Shown here: positions 20,195 to 29,494 of the stretch, piece by piece
How positions within the stretch are numbered: position 1 is the stretch's first letter
How the letters are laid out: each line of letters begins with the position of its first letter
Assembly: GCA_019359355.1 (NCBI GenBank)
Contig: JAHHHM010000007.1
Span: 124,001 to 188,000 of the forward strand
DNA from: Microcoleus vaginatus WJT46-NPBG5
GTDB taxonomy: Bacteria; Cyanobacteriota; Cyanobacteriia; Cyanobacteriales; Oscillatoriaceae
Reading direction: 5' to 3'
DNA length: 64,000 nt
The notes under the pieces: generated by a model
The model's database searches: none
What the model saw: the letters and a program-made list of their open reading frames with translations, nothing else
Told to the model about the DNA's origin: nothing
Program-made: the position numbers and the translations under genes

Positions 20195-21118
20195 CTATTC
20201 CTTCTCGCTCGCTTCAGGCTTCTGGGTTGCCACAGATGAAAGTGCCCAAGAACGAATCAGATTATTAACCTGTTCTGGGATTTCGTCATGGGGACAGTGA
20301 CCGGCACGCAGGAAATATTCTGTTAGCTGGGGATAGTATTGGCGAAACTTGATGCTTCGTTCTCTGGAGTTCATCCAAGGATCGGCTTCTCCCCACAGCA
20401 TCAACAGCGGACAATTTAGCCGGCTCAACAGAAGGTCAACTTTTTCGCCTTGAGGCGATCTGAAGACGGAGGCAAACACTTTTGGTGCACCGGGATCACA
20501 AGAAGGCCGGTAGATATCTTCTACCAGTTGGTCTGTTACAGCACTTTTGTCTAGATAAACCTTCTCTAGCGTTTTGCGAATGATTGAGCGCTGGCGGGTA
20601 TATTGAAACAGCAGGAAACTCGCCCAATCTTGCAAAAATAGCCACTTCATGCCCTCTTTTAAGAAGTCTCCCATCGGGTCAGGTTGGCGCACCGGCTCGT
20701 TAGAAGTAAAAGGGCCGGCGCTGTTAATTAACACCAAACCTAAAGCAGACTCTGGCCGCTGGGCTGCAACGCACAGGGACGCATAACCGCCTAGGGAGTT
20801 ACCGACCAAGATTGCCGGCTCACCGATGACTTCGGTAATAAATTCATGCAGTTGGTCTCGCCAGAGATCGCCGCTGTAGAGTTGATCCGGTTTGGCAGAA
20901 CGCCCAAACCCTAGAAGGTCAATTGCCCAAACGTCAAAGTCGGCAGCTAAATCAGCAACATTTTTGCGCCAGTGGTCGGTAGATGCCCCAAAGCCATGAA
21001 TCAACAGCAGTGGCGGACGTTGTGGCTGCCGGCTGCCGCTGTGCAGGTAGTAAATAGAGTGCCCCCGCCATTTCCAGTACGCACCAGGAACTGTAGGTGT
21101 TGTAAGAGTTGCTTCCAC
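20195..21118 (-). CDS. Alpha/beta hydrolase
   Basis: The 307-residue hydrolase shows the oxyanion motif LLLIHGFGAS (about residues 37-46), nucleophile elbow VGNSLGGYAS (Ser near 107), the acid in LWGEADPWM and the His in RAGHCPHDEIPEQVN, all in canonical order, with a helical cap between about 140 and 215. It has no signal peptide. It belongs to the plant/cyanobacterial group that includes pheophytinase and chlorophyll dephytylase-like proteins, but the substrate cannot be read from sequence. It is monocistronic. Confidence 0.82.
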   Translation of the reverse strand: MEATLTTPTVPGAYWKWRGHSIYYLHSGSRQPQRPPLLLIHGFGASTDHWRKNVADLAADFDVWAIDLLGFGRSAKPDQLYSGDLWRDQLHEFITEVIGEPAILVGNSLGGYASLCVAAQRPESALGLVLINSAGPFTSNEPVRQPDPMGDFLKEGMKWLFLQDWASFLLFQYTRQRSIIRKTLEKVYLDKSAVTDQLVEDIYRPSCDPGAPKVFASVFRSPQGEKVDLLLSRLNCPLLMLWGEADPWMNSRERSIKFRQYYPQLTEYFLRAGHCPHDEIPEQVNNLIRSWALSSVATQKPEASEKE

Positions 21119-21683
21119 GCCGGATAAATTAATAAGTTTTATTAACTATTATAAAACTTTGTTTCGGATTCAGCTTGAGGCCATCGTTTCTCAGGAATTT
21201 GACTGCCGGTTTTGGCCAGTTAGAGAGACTTGTGAGCCATCGGATGCGCCGGCAGCACGCCTCTACGTTCGGGTTGGGGGTAATGCCTGTGGTAGAGATT
21301 CAACTTGTGAGCCATCGGATGCGCCGGCAGCACGCCTGTACTTCACTTTTTTACATAAAATCTGCCAATATATTGTGTTGATGAGCCAGCCGGCTCAGCA
21401 GACTTTCCTAGGATGCCCCGAACAACCCGATGGCAAAACGCAAAATCAGATCGATCAATCGCTATATTATAATTTCCTGGTCACTCGGAAAGCCGTAATT
21501 TGCAAAGGACAGGGTGCCGAAGGTGTGAAAGCTGTATTAACAAATAAGTTCCTTTGGTTTTTGCGGGCAGCGCCAACCGGCAAGCGCGGATTGCGTCAGA
21601 TTCCCTTGGAAGCAAGCCCTACGACTGGGCGACAACCGGCGCATCTTCCAGGCTAAAGTTTATAGATTTTGAAGGTGGAAATG
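21119..21683. other. Gene-poor stretch with a 35-nt direct repeat
   Basis: A plus-strand frame is open from 21159 to 21656, but half of it merely reads through a duplicated 35-nt sequence (21228-21262 and 21303-21337). The remainder (from an ATG at 21381) has no ribosome site and no known domain. I do not call a gene. Confidence 0.5.
21228..21337 (+). repeat. 35-nt perfect direct repeat, 75 bp apart
   Basis: The same 35 bases, starting ACTTGTGAGCCATCGGATGC and ending CAGCACGCCT, occur at 21228-21262 and 21303-21337 without a mismatch, separated by 40 nt of unrelated sequence. Each contains a GCCGGC core. It may reflect a recent local duplication or a mobile-element footprint. Confidence 0.85.
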
Positions 21684-22865
21684 ATGACGCAGCAGAACAT
21701 TTTAACTCTCGCCAAGCAAGGCAACCCGCAAGCAATCAAAGTCTTAATCAACCAATCCCTCCAATCTAAAGGAATTAGCGTCAAAGTTGGGATTAAGAAT
21801 AATTGTTTAATGGTATTTGCCGAATCGAACAATCCCCCAGATCAATCACTTGTCGTGAATTTTATCCGCAAGGGGATGATGAATTTAAAACCCGAATCAG
21901 TGCAGCGGGTGGTGGTACAGGGACACACTGCCGGCAACACAGCCCCAGCTTGGCGAGAAAAATTTGATTTGAATGCCGGTTCAGCAGCCACACTCGTTCA
22001 GCCTCCTACAGTCCAACCCCCCGCCAGCAAAAGTCCTGCCGCAAAAAAAACGCCCCCCAAAAACGCGAAACGTCCGCAGCCTAGTTCCGATCAAACCGAG
22101 CTGGTAACCCAGGTTTCAACTCCCCCTAAACCGCTTCATCCGGTTCTTGCTTTCATTAAAAGTTTCGTTTTTATTATTTTGTATGTGTTGTGTATTTTAG
22201 GTTTAGCTGCTTTAGCTTTTAGTGTCAAACTGGCGGCAATTTTAGTAGCCGAACGCTTGATTTATGAAATTCAACTTGTTGGCGATGTATTGCGCGGAAT
22301 TCAAATTATTGAAATTTTAAATATATTAGTTTTTGCAATTTTGGGAATGGGGTTTGGCGTCGCAACCATCCTATTACCTCGAAAGGTTGGGGTGCCGATC
22401 AGCAGTCTTTTGATTATTGCTTTACTTCCCGTTATTTTTTGCACAACGGATATCGTCAAGTATTCCACCTGGGTGAATGAAATAGCAGAGCGAGATAATC
22501 TAGAATACGTGAAAGCCGAACAGCTCACTAACTCATTTTTAAAAAGTCGGGTAGGGCAGCAAGGTTTTTTAGGGTTTTATATCCATACTGCCGAGTTTCC
22601 AGTTCTTCCCACAAAAAAAGCGGAGATGGAATCGGTTGGCGCTCATAAACAGAAAGTTACATCAAGATTCGCCACTATCACTAAAATAGATTCCAAAAAA
22701 ATAGCAGCTTTGTTTTCAATTTCTGGTTGGGGAATCCGAGCTTTCTACTTTTTAGTTGCCGTCATGACAACCATCATTCATTTTCGTGAAGGTTTGAGCG
22801 CTGTTAAGATTTTATCCAAACCTAGCTTTGAAAATGAGCCGTATATTAACACACAAGAAGCCTAA
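21684..22865 (+). CDS. Conserved cyanobacterial membrane protein of unknown function
   Basis: I start at the ATG at 21684, 5 nt after AAGGTGG; ATG 21681 and TTG 21669 are in frame too. The product is about 393 residues. Residues about 1-90 form a soluble alpha/beta domain (LAKQGNPQAIKVLINQSL ... GISVKVGIKNNCLMVF), a type common at the N-terminus of cyanobacterial proteins. A Pro/Ala/Lys-rich linker follows (about 100-150). Then come about four hydrophobic segments: FVFIILYVLCILGLAALAFS, ILNILVFAILGMGFGVATIL, ISSLLIIALLPVIF and a final one near AFYFLVAVMTTI. A soluble region (about 270-345) lies between the last two. The gene converges with prs across a perfect terminator. Confidence 0.7.
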   Translation: MTQQNILTLAKQGNPQAIKVLINQSLQSKGISVKVGIKNNCLMVFAESNNPPDQSLVVNFIRKGMMNLKPESVQRVVVQGHTAGNTAPAWREKFDLNAGSAATLVQPPTVQPPASKSPAAKKTPPKNAKRPQPSSDQTELVTQVSTPPKPLHPVLAFIKSFVFIILYVLCILGLAALAFSVKLAAILVAERLIYEIQLVGDVLRGIQIIEILNILVFAILGMGFGVATILLPRKVGVPISSLLIIALLPVIFCTTDIVKYSTWVNEIAERDNLEYVKAEQLTNSFLKSRVGQQGFLGFYIHTAEFPVLPTKKAEMESVGAHKQKVTSRFATITKIDSKKIAALFSISGWGIRAFYFLVAVMTTIIHFREGLSAVKILSKPSFENEPYINTQEA

Positions 22866-22867
22866 AA

Positions 22868-22917
22868 AAGCATAAAAGGTAAAAGTTTAGAAGATTTTCT
22901 TTTACCTTTTACTGCTT
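22868..22917. terminator. Bidirectional rho-independent terminator
   Basis: TAAAAGGTAAAAG (22873-22885) and CTTTTACCTTTTA (22899-22911) are perfectly complementary with a 13-nt loop; the outer AAGCA/TGCTT extend the stem after one bulge. A-rich and T-rich flanks serve both the membrane-protein gene and prs. Confidence 0.8.
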
Positions 22918-22925
22918 ATTGCCGG

Positions 22926-23918
22926 TTAACGGAACATACTGCTAACAGAACTATCTTCGTGAACGCGCCAGATGGTTTCACCGAGTAAGTTGGCAACTGT
23001 AAGCATCGTCAGCTGTGGGAAGCGGTTTTCTTCAGGGACGGGAATTGTATTTGTGACGATCACTTCCTCAAAAAGCCCACTCGAGAGACGTTCAATCGCA
23101 GGCGGCGAGAAAACCGCATGAGTTGCACAGGCGTAAACTTGCCTTGCGCCTTCACTCCGCAACAGTCTGGCTCCTTCTGCAATCGTGCCGCCGGTGTCGA
23201 TCATATCGTCTACCAGCACGGCTGTTTTACCTCTGACATCGCCAATGACGTTCATCACTTCCGCCACATTATGAGCTTGCCGGCGTTTATCAATAATTGC
23301 CAGGGGAGCATCATCTAACTTTTTAGCAAAAGCTCTGGCGCGTGCCACACCACCGACATCAGGGGAAACCACCACCAGATCAGGCAGATTTTTACTGGCC
23401 AGGTAATCTAAGATCACCGGCGAACCGTAAACATGATCAAAGGGAATATCAAAATAGCCCTGAATCTGGGCTGAGTGTAAATCCATCGCCAAAATGCGAG
23501 TGGCCCCAGCTTCAGTAATTAAGTTGGCCACTAACTTTGCCGTAATTGACTCCCGTCCAGCCGTTTTGCGGTCTGCCCGCGCATAGCCATAATAGGGAAT
23601 CACTGCCGTAATTTGCCGTGCCGAAGCACGACGACAGGCATCAATCATAATCAGCAATTCCATCAGGTTATCGTTCACCGGATGGCAAGTGGGCTGGATC
23701 AGGTAAACATCACAACCCCGAATCGATTCCTGAATTTGAATGTAGAGTTCTCCATCCGCAAACCGTTTGCGTACCATTGGACCCAAGTCTATTCCCAGGT
23801 ATCGAGACACTTCCTGAGACAGGGCCACATTGGCCGAACCAGAGAAGAGTCGCAGACGGTTATGATCAGCAACAGCTGGTAAAGCAGGCTGAAGAGTTAG
23901 AGTAGCAGAATGGATCAC
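22926..23918 (-). CDS. prs: Ribose-phosphate pyrophosphokinase
   Basis: The 330-residue enzyme makes PRPP from ribose 5-phosphate and ATP, feeding purine, pyrimidine, His and Trp synthesis in the cytosol. Family motifs are all present: the N-terminal LRLFSGSANVALSQEVSRYL, FADGELYIQIQESIRG, the flexible loop IPYYGYARADRK, the metal-binding LAMDLHSAQIQGYF, and the PRPP loop VDDMIDTGGT. The length is normal for the class I enzyme with a short N-terminal extension usual in cyanobacteria. The start is GTG at 23918. It converges with the membrane-protein gene across a strong terminator. Confidence 0.95.
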   Translation of the reverse strand: MIHSATLTLQPALPAVADHNRLRLFSGSANVALSQEVSRYLGIDLGPMVRKRFADGELYIQIQESIRGCDVYLIQPTCHPVNDNLMELLIMIDACRRASARQITAVIPYYGYARADRKTAGRESITAKLVANLITEAGATRILAMDLHSAQIQGYFDIPFDHVYGSPVILDYLASKNLPDLVVVSPDVGGVARARAFAKKLDDAPLAIIDKRRQAHNVAEVMNVIGDVRGKTAVLVDDMIDTGGTIAEGARLLRSEGARQVYACATHAVFSPPAIERLSSGLFEEVIVTNTIPVPEENRFPQLTMLTVANLLGETIWRVHEDSSVSSMFR

Positions 23919-24265
23919 AGCAGACCCTCGCAGCGCGTTCTTTCATGGCAATCTTATCATTCCTCTTTAAAATTATTGCCTAGGATTCTACGGAGAAATC
24001 CTTGAAATCGAGATCAATTGTTTCGGTAAATTAAAGAATATTGCTCTAACCGGCTGCCAAGCTTAACAGAGCGACCCGAGCCGGCTATCCCTAAGCCAGA
24101 CAAGCATGGAAGGGCATTCGTTTCACAGGCACCTGTGGGGATTGGGCCAAGCTTAGACTGGCCTAAAAACGTACAAGCTGTGGGTTTGGCACAGAAAATA
24201 AAAATAAAATAAAAAAATTCTCGCGTTCGCACCTGCGTGTCAAAGTCGTAAGAAAGGTTAACATC
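23919..24265. other. Divergent intergenic region prs / yqeY
   Basis: The 347 bases between the divergent starts must carry both promoters, but I cannot place the boxes reliably. A minus-strand frame (24014-24421) is a shadow of the gene on the other strand. No hairpin or RNA gene is evident. Confidence 0.5.
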
Positions 24266-24724
24266 ATGAGCTTGAAGGATCAGATTGGCGAAGACATCAA
24301 AGCAGCCATGAAATCTAAGGATAAAATCCGGCTGGAAACCGTACGCAGCATCAAAAAACTGCTTCTGGAAAAAGAAGTGAGCGTTCGTCCTGCCGGCCAA
24401 GAAGCACTCACCGAAGAGCAAGAAATGGAAGTCTTGGTGCAGCTAGCCAAACAGCGACGGGATTCAATCGAGCAATACCGGCAAGCCAAGCGAGAGGATC
24501 TGGCATCACAAGAAGCTCAGGAATTGGCCATCATCGAAGAGTATCTACCTCAACAGATGTCTGATGAAGAAGTCAGCGCCATCATTGACCAAATCATCGC
24601 CCAAGCCGGTGCCACGACAGCCAAAGACATGGGTAAAGTCATGGGTCCTGCAATGCAACAGCTCAAAGGAAAAACAGACGGCAAAAAAGTCCAAGAAATG
24701 GTCAAAGCCAAATTAAACGGTTAA
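24266..24724 (+). CDS. GatB/YqeY-domain protein
   Basis: The 152-residue protein is a complete YqeY domain: MSLKDQIGEDIKAAMKSKDK, RLETVRSIKKLLLEKEV, a central helix with QLAKQRRDSIEQY, the EYLPQQMSDEEV segment, and the closing MGKVMGPAMQQLKGKTDGKK. This domain is found alone in most bacteria and fused to GatB or GlnRS elsewhere; a tRNA-related role is suggested by the family but not proven. AAAGG lies about 10 nt before the start. A lipoprotein gene follows after 27 nt, probably on the same transcript. Confidence 0.9.
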   Translation: MSLKDQIGEDIKAAMKSKDKIRLETVRSIKKLLLEKEVSVRPAGQEALTEEQEMEVLVQLAKQRRDSIEQYRQAKREDLASQEAQELAIIEEYLPQQMSDEEVSAIIDQIIAQAGATTAKDMGKVMGPAMQQLKGKTDGKKVQEMVKAKLNG

Positions 24725-24751
24725 CGCATCCCTACGGGGAAGGTAGTAAAG

Positions 24752-25258
24752 ATGACCAAGCTGATGAACACAAAAACGCTTCTGACAACTTTAATGGCGG
24801 CAATGATCGCCGGGACAATGAGCGGCTGTTCCTTCTTTGGCACCGGGGCCAACTCATCACCGGCTCCTAAAAACAGTCAAACACCAGCCGTGATCGCCCA
24901 ACAGTCCCCAGACTCAAGCAGCGGGTCTCAAACCCAGAAATGGCGACCCATGACTGAACCAGAGAAAGCGGATGCCTTGCAGTACATTTTAAACAGACCC
25001 TTGGGCATTGCAGCGCTCAACCAGCTAGCCATTGAAGGCTTCATCAGCCCCCTCTGTCCCAAAACCTTCTATACCGACGAAACAGGGTTCCAAACCTTGC
25101 TGCGTGTGAAATGTCCCGACGCACGCGGCGTTTCCATTGCCGTGAGTTACGATGAAATGCGCGTGATTCTCAATCGTTTTGAGGATAACATTGAGAATTT
25201 CCAAGTTGAGCGAGTGGGTGACGAGACTCGCTCTCGCGTGGCCCCTCTGCCAGAATAA
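24752..25258 (+). CDS. Small lipoprotein of unknown function
   Basis: The 168-residue product has a lipoprotein-type signal peptide: a basic start (MTKLMNTK), a hydrophobic core and a lipobox-like MSGC with the Cys near residue 26. A Ser/Pro/Gln-rich linker runs to about residue 65. A compact domain follows (about 70-160) with two conserved-looking Cys (SPLCPKTF, RVKCPDARG) and a NRFEDNIENFQVERV end. I do not recognise the family. It lies 27 nt after the YqeY gene. Confidence 0.7.
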   Translation: MTKLMNTKTLLTTLMAAMIAGTMSGCSFFGTGANSSPAPKNSQTPAVIAQQSPDSSSGSQTQKWRPMTEPEKADALQYILNRPLGIAALNQLAIEGFISPLCPKTFYTDETGFQTLLRVKCPDARGVSIAVSYDEMRVILNRFEDNIENFQVERVGDETRSRVAPLPE

Positions 25259-25486
25259 AGCCCAAAGTCTAGTGAAGCGGGGAGGAAATCGTGAGCAGGG
25301 ACTTTTGATCACTGTATTTCAAAATTCAACCCCCTCTTCCTCGCTCTTGACCGGCATCCGCTCACGCCTCCCTCCCCTCTCCCCTTTTTTGTGATCCGAA
25401 CGTTTGGTAGGAAGCTAGAAAGTCTCTGAAGGGCAACCCGTTCACTGTCAATCTAAAATCTAGAATCTAAAATGGTCTAACCTGCT

Positions 25487-27682
25487 ATGCAACCACCAAT
25501 TCCTGCCGGCACCATCCTACAAAACCGTTACCGCCTGCTCAGTATTTTGGGTCAGGGAGGGTTTGGGCGCACCTACTTGGTTGAAGATACCAATCGCTTT
25601 GACGAACGTTGCGCCCTCAAAGAATTTATTCCCATTCAGACGGGTGCCTATGCGGTGGAAAAGTCGCAAGAGTTATTCCAAAGAGAAGCCGTCACCCTCT
25701 ATCAAATTCAGCATCCCCAAATTCCTCAGTTCCGAGCGACGTTTGAGCAGAATGGCCGGCTGTTTTTGGTGCAAGACTACGTTGCAGGGAACACCTATCG
25801 CACCCTGCTCAACGAACGTAAAGCAGCCGGCAGTACATTTTCCGAAACCGAAGTGTTGCAATTGCTGTGGCAGTTATTGCCGGTGTTGGAGTATATCCAC
25901 ACTCAGGGGATCATTCACCGCGATATTTCCCCAGACAATATTATTAAGCGAGAGGCCGATGGGGTGCCGGTGTTGATAGACTTTGGCGTGGTCAAAGAAC
26001 TCGCCACCCGTGTCCTCTCACCAGAGACAACGCCACCGGCAACCACCGTTGGGAAAATGGGCTATGCGCCCAGCGAACAAATCCAAACAGGCCGTGCCTA
26101 TCCGAGCAGTGATTTCTATGCTTTAGCCGTGAGTGCCCTTGTCTTGCTCACGGGTCGAGAACCTTTGGAATTATTTGATGACGTGCAGCTGACTTGGAAT
26201 TGGCAGCAGTGGGCATCAGTGAATCCCGATTTCTCCGTAGTCTTAAATCGGATGTTAAGTTACAGACCCGGAGATCGCTACTTGAGCGCAACCGAACTTG
26301 CTCAGGCGCTCAAACCCCTCGTCACTCCACCCCCCATTCCTGCCATCCCTGCGATTCCCCAGCCGCCAATTCCCGCTCCTCAACCCCCTCATCCCCCTCA
26401 TCCCAGTCTTTCCGAGGTGCAAACAGTAGCCGTTGGACGCCGGCTTGATCCAAATACCCCTGTTGCTGGCCCAGGCCCGAATCGAATCAATCCGATCATT
26501 GAGCCGCCACAAGATACGTCTATTTGGGATAATCCGCTGGCAGTCACAGCCATTGGTGCCGGCCTGGTACTGATCACCGGCTTTGGATCTTGGGCACTGG
26601 TGAGTTCTGTGGGAAATCGGCAGCCGGTTCAACCCTCCCCAACCACAACCGTTGCCGTTCCCCCCACCCAGGCACCGGCAGCCCCACTGCGACCCACTCC
26701 TCGTCCAACTCCAACGCCTACCCCAATCCCCATCAAGCGTTTACAAGTCCCCGTTGGCACAACTAAAGCTGCCAGTGGCAGTCTGAAAGCTGATGAAACC
26801 ATTAACTATGTGGTTCAGGGACAGCCTGGACTGCTATTGACCGCTAACGTGGTGAGTAGAGGAGTTCTCATGACACTGTTGGGGCCAAACGGACAACCCC
26901 TGCCCGGAGCGTCGCGAAGGGTGCCTTTGTGGCAGGGCGCTTTACCCACTGCGGGCGAATACACCATCCAGCTCAAACCTTTGTCCGGACAGTCCAAAAG
27001 CGACTACCGGCTAGAGGTAACTTTAGAGCAGCCGGTGGAACCCAAACCCGAACCGACTCCCCTTCCCACACCCGAACCCACTTTCAAACCCGAACCGACT
27101 CCCATTCCCACACCCGAACCTACGCCTATCCCAACGTTCACCCCGGAACCCATTCCCACACCGACTCCTACCCCAACATTCACGCCAACTCCAACTCCCA
27201 CTCCCACCCCCATCCCAACTCCCACCCCCATCCCAACTCCCACCCCGGAACCGACTCCCACCCCGGAACCAACTCCCACACCGGCACCCGAACCGACCCC
27301 CACATCTGCCCCGGAACCAACTCCCACACCTGCACCCGTCATATCGCCTACTCTCGAACCACCACAACCCACAATTCCACCCTTGAACGGAGAACCCCTT
27401 AGCTTTCAAACTGGTGAAACCCAAACTCAAATTTCTGGTCGCACCAGCCCCCAGTTACTCAAGCGCTATTTAGTGCGTGCTGCCAAAGGACAAGTAATTG
27501 CGGTTGAACCCGTCACCGGAGATGTTACGTTCAATATTCGCTATCCAGACGGTGAGCCGATTGAAGATGCCTCTGGCCTTTTGTCCTGGCAGGCTCAACT
27601 GCCCACTGCCGGTGATTATCAAATTGAGGTAATTGCACCCCAAGAAACTGCATTTACTCTCAATGTCAGCCTTCGCAATTAG
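25487..27682 (+). CDS. Membrane Ser/Thr protein kinase with Pro-Thr stalk and two PPC-like domains
   Basis: Of 731 residues, about 15-280 form a Hanks-type kinase: GQGGFGRTY, the Lys in [18 protein letters not shown] (the usual cyanobacterial variant of HRDLKPxN), DFGVVKE and GYAPSEQ. One transmembrane helix (about 355-375) separates it from the outside. There, two pre-peptidase C-terminal-like beta domains (about 425-515 and 645-730) flank a stalk of about 100 residues of [11 protein letters not shown] repeats. Both outer domains share the pattern [24 protein letters not shown]. Inference: an envelope sensor that signals inward by phosphorylation. The Pro-Thr stalk is encoded by C-rich 6-nt repeats that should vary in length between strains. 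Confidence 0.87.
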   Translation: MQPPIPAGTILQNRYRLLSILGQGGFGRTYLVEDTNRFDERCALKEFIPIQTGAYAVEKSQELFQREAVTLYQIQHPQIPQFRATFEQNGRLFLVQDYVAGNTYRTLLNERKAAGSTFSETEVLQLLWQLLPVLEYIHTQGIIHRDISPDNIIKREADGVPVLIDFGVVKELATRVLSPETTPPATTVGKMGYAPSEQIQTGRAYPSSDFYALAVSALVLLTGREPLELFDDVQLTWNWQQWASVNPDFSVVLNRMLSYRPGDRYLSATELAQALKPLVTPPPIPAIPAIPQPPIPAPQPPHPPHPSLSEVQTVAVGRRLDPNTPVAGPGPNRINPIIEPPQDTSIWDNPLAVTAIGAGLVLITGFGSWALVSSVGNRQPVQPSPTTTVAVPPTQAPAAPLRPTPRPTPTPTPIPIKRLQVPVGTTKAASGSLKADETINYVVQGQPGLLLTANVVSRGVLMTLLGPNGQPLPGASRRVPLWQGALPTAGEYTIQLKPLSGQSKSDYRLEVTLEQPVEPKPEPTPLPTPEPTFKPEPTPIPTPEPTPIPTFTPEPIPTPTPTPTFTPTPTPTPTPIPTPTPIPTPTPEPTPTPEPTPTPAPEPTPTSAPEPTPTPAPVISPTLEPPQPTIPPLNGEPLSFQTGETQTQISGRTSPQLLKRYLVRAAKGQVIAVEPVTGDVTFNIRYPDGEPIEDASGLLSWQAQLPTAGDYQIEVIAPQETAFTLNVSLRN

Positions 27683-27801
27683 GGCAACGAGGGTTTGGGC
27701 TTTTAAAATTTTTGCCACAGGTGTAACTTAAGCTGACATACCTCTAACTTTTGCTGTTGGCGAACCGCTCATCATCAGCCAAGTCCTCTCCTGTCAACCG
27801 T

Positions 27802-27858
27802 TGAAGAGGGCGCACACCCTCTTGCGCGCCTACAGCCTCCTTAATCTCAATAAACAAA
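27802..27858 (+). repeat. Interspersed repeat, copy 2
   Basis: This is the second copy of the element at 1315-1372: TGAAG-N-GGGCGCACAC, a variable middle with GCGCGCC, CTACAG, TTAATCTCAATAAACAAA. It ends 19 nt before the bioD start codon and so forms most of that gene's 5' region. Confidence 0.6.
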
Positions 27859-27877
27859 CTTATTTGCTTAGCAGCTT

Positions 27878-28606
27878 ATGAATGCACTTCTGATTACTGG
27901 AACGGATACAGATGCCGGTAAGACTGTTTTGACAGCAGCTTTAGCTGCTTACCGGCAGACTTACTGCACGTCCCAAACCTTGGGAATTATGAAGCCGATT
28001 CAGTCGGGGGTGGGCGATCGCGAACTGTACCAACGTTGGTTTTCTTCTGAGCAATCCTTAGAAGAAATCACGCCTTTATTTTTTCAGGCACCCTTGGCAC
28101 CGCCGATCGCAGCGGAACAGGAAGGACGGCGGGTGGAGTTAGAACAGGTTTGGCCGGCGTTTGAAGCGCTGCGACGCCGATTTGATTTTGTGCTGGTGGA
28201 AGCGCTGGGGGGACTGGGTTCGCCGATTACGCACGAATTGACTGTGGCAGATTTGGCGAAAGATTGGCGAATTTCAACGGTTTTAGTGGTGCCGGTGAAA
28301 TTGGGGGCGATCTCGCAAGCGGTTGCCAATGTTGCCTTAGCCAGACTTGCCGGTGTTCCTCTTAAAGGAATTGTCCTCAATTGCGTCCAACCCCGCACAG
28401 AGCAAGAAATTGCTGACTGGGCACCGGCGGATCTAATCAGTTCCTTAACTCAAATGCCGGTTTTAGGCTGCTTGCCTTACTTGGATGATCCAACAGATCG
28501 GGCCAAACTTGCCCAAGTTGCATCGAGTTTAGAGCTTGAACGGTTCATGCCGATGGCTAATGCCTTCAGCTTGTCCTCTAACAACACAAGTCGATCTGCC
28601 GGTTGA
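27878..28606 (+). CDS. bioD: Dethiobiotin synthetase
   Basis: The 242-residue enzyme closes the ureido ring of dethiobiotin from DAPA, CO2 and ATP, the penultimate step of biotin synthesis. Motifs are canonical: P-loop ITGTDTDAGKT (about residues 6-16), IMKPIQSG with the substrate Lys, EALGGLGSPI in place of the more usual EGAGG, and the base-recognition segment GIVLNCVQP. Length is normal. Other bio genes are not in the window. The start lies 19 nt behind an interspersed repeat, and a terminator-like hairpin follows the stop. Confidence 0.92.
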   Translation: MNALLITGTDTDAGKTVLTAALAAYRQTYCTSQTLGIMKPIQSGVGDRELYQRWFSSEQSLEEITPLFFQAPLAPPIAAEQEGRRVELEQVWPAFEALRRRFDFVLVEALGGLGSPITHELTVADLAKDWRISTVLVVPVKLGAISQAVANVALARLAGVPLKGIVLNCVQPRTEQEIADWAPADLISSLTQMPVLGCLPYLDDPTDRAKLAQVASSLELERFMPMANAFSLSSNNTSRSAG

Positions 28607-28636
28607 GTATTTACTTTCAAGTGTATTTCTAGCCGC

Positions 28637-28680
28637 AAAGCCGGTCAACCACGCCCTCATTCGTCAAAAATCGGCTTTTT
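28637..28680 (+). terminator. Probable terminator of bioD
   Basis: AAAGCCG (28637-28643) pairs with CGGCTTT (28672-28678), the latter running into further Ts. The loop is long (28 nt), so strength is uncertain. Confidence 0.45.
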
Positions 28681-29494
28681 CAAAATAATATTTTGTCGCT
28701 CAACCTAAAATTTCTCGGCCCTAGAGTTTAAGCAAATCCTTCTCTGGTATGACAGACATTTTAGTTAGGCTGTATCTAAGTTTTCAATTTTCAGCAAACT
28801 TTCAGTAATAATACGGATAAAATATTTTTCCTTATGAAATCTTTATAAGTTTTTGTAAATGTTTCAGTAATTAAGCTTATATGTATAGCCTTGGTTCCCT
28901 CTATAGGCAAAAGTTATATTTCTAACTATCGGTAGATTCACCTAAATTCCGGAGAAAATATAAAAAGAATAGCTGGGTGCATCTCCCTTTTGCTACCAAT
29001 GAGTACGGATTTGTGTTTAGAGCGCTCTGCTGTGCAGTAACGCTTCGCGATTGCTCACGGAATCCCAGAGGAAAACATTTCTAAAAAGGAGTCAGCCTCT
29101 ACTGACTCAAGCACAGACCGGCTTGAGTCAGTAGCAACCAGACACCGATTTTGCAACAGGTGAGGCAAACATTTTGAACTCTTCCTGGCTACGGCATGGT
29201 TGGATTAGCTGCATAGCAGACTGTTACTCGGTTCTGGCTCCTGTACAAGATGCTTAATTGCTGGAAATTCCATCAATGAACACAACAAGGCGATTTGGGA
29301 TCGGGAATCTCTCAGTTGCTCTGAATGCGGGAACGTGATTTGAGCCAAAGCGACGGGAACGAATAGCTTGGGTGCATACAGAAAACAATGCTGCACCGCA
29401 ATCTAAATGACATCCCCAGAAAGCTAAACGCTGTGTAGATTAGCAAAAGCGAGATGCACCCAAAGGAGCGATTTAAAAGGGAGCACTTGCTAAT
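28681..29494. other. Long 5' region of the giant RTX gene
   Basis: More than 800 bases without a plausible gene precede the RTX protein. The first part (28740-28970) is AT-rich and promoter-like; the second holds three mutually complementary segments (29089-29134). A minus-strand frame at 29205-29396 lacks support. A long untranslated leader or an unannotated small RNA is possible. Confidence 0.5.
29089..29134 (+). promoter_or_regulatory. Mutually exclusive hairpins in the RTX leader
   Basis: Segment A GAGTCAG (29089-29095), segment B CTGACTC (29102-29108) and segment C GAGTCAG (29125-29131) allow A:B or B:C pairing but not both. The B:C form is a perfect 13-bp stem: CTACTGACTCAAG (29099-29111) with CTTGAGTCAGTAG (29122-29134) around a 10-nt loop. 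The layout resembles an attenuator or switch, but no U-tract follows. Confidence 0.5.

Noticed and set aside
21159-21656. Plus-strand open frame of 165 codons
   Set aside because: It reads twice through a duplicated 35-nt sequence and lacks a ribosome site; the rest shows no family pattern.
27004-27372. Minus-strand open frame rich in Gly-Val repeats
   Set aside because: It is the mirror of the Pro-Thr stalk of the Ser/Thr kinase gene.
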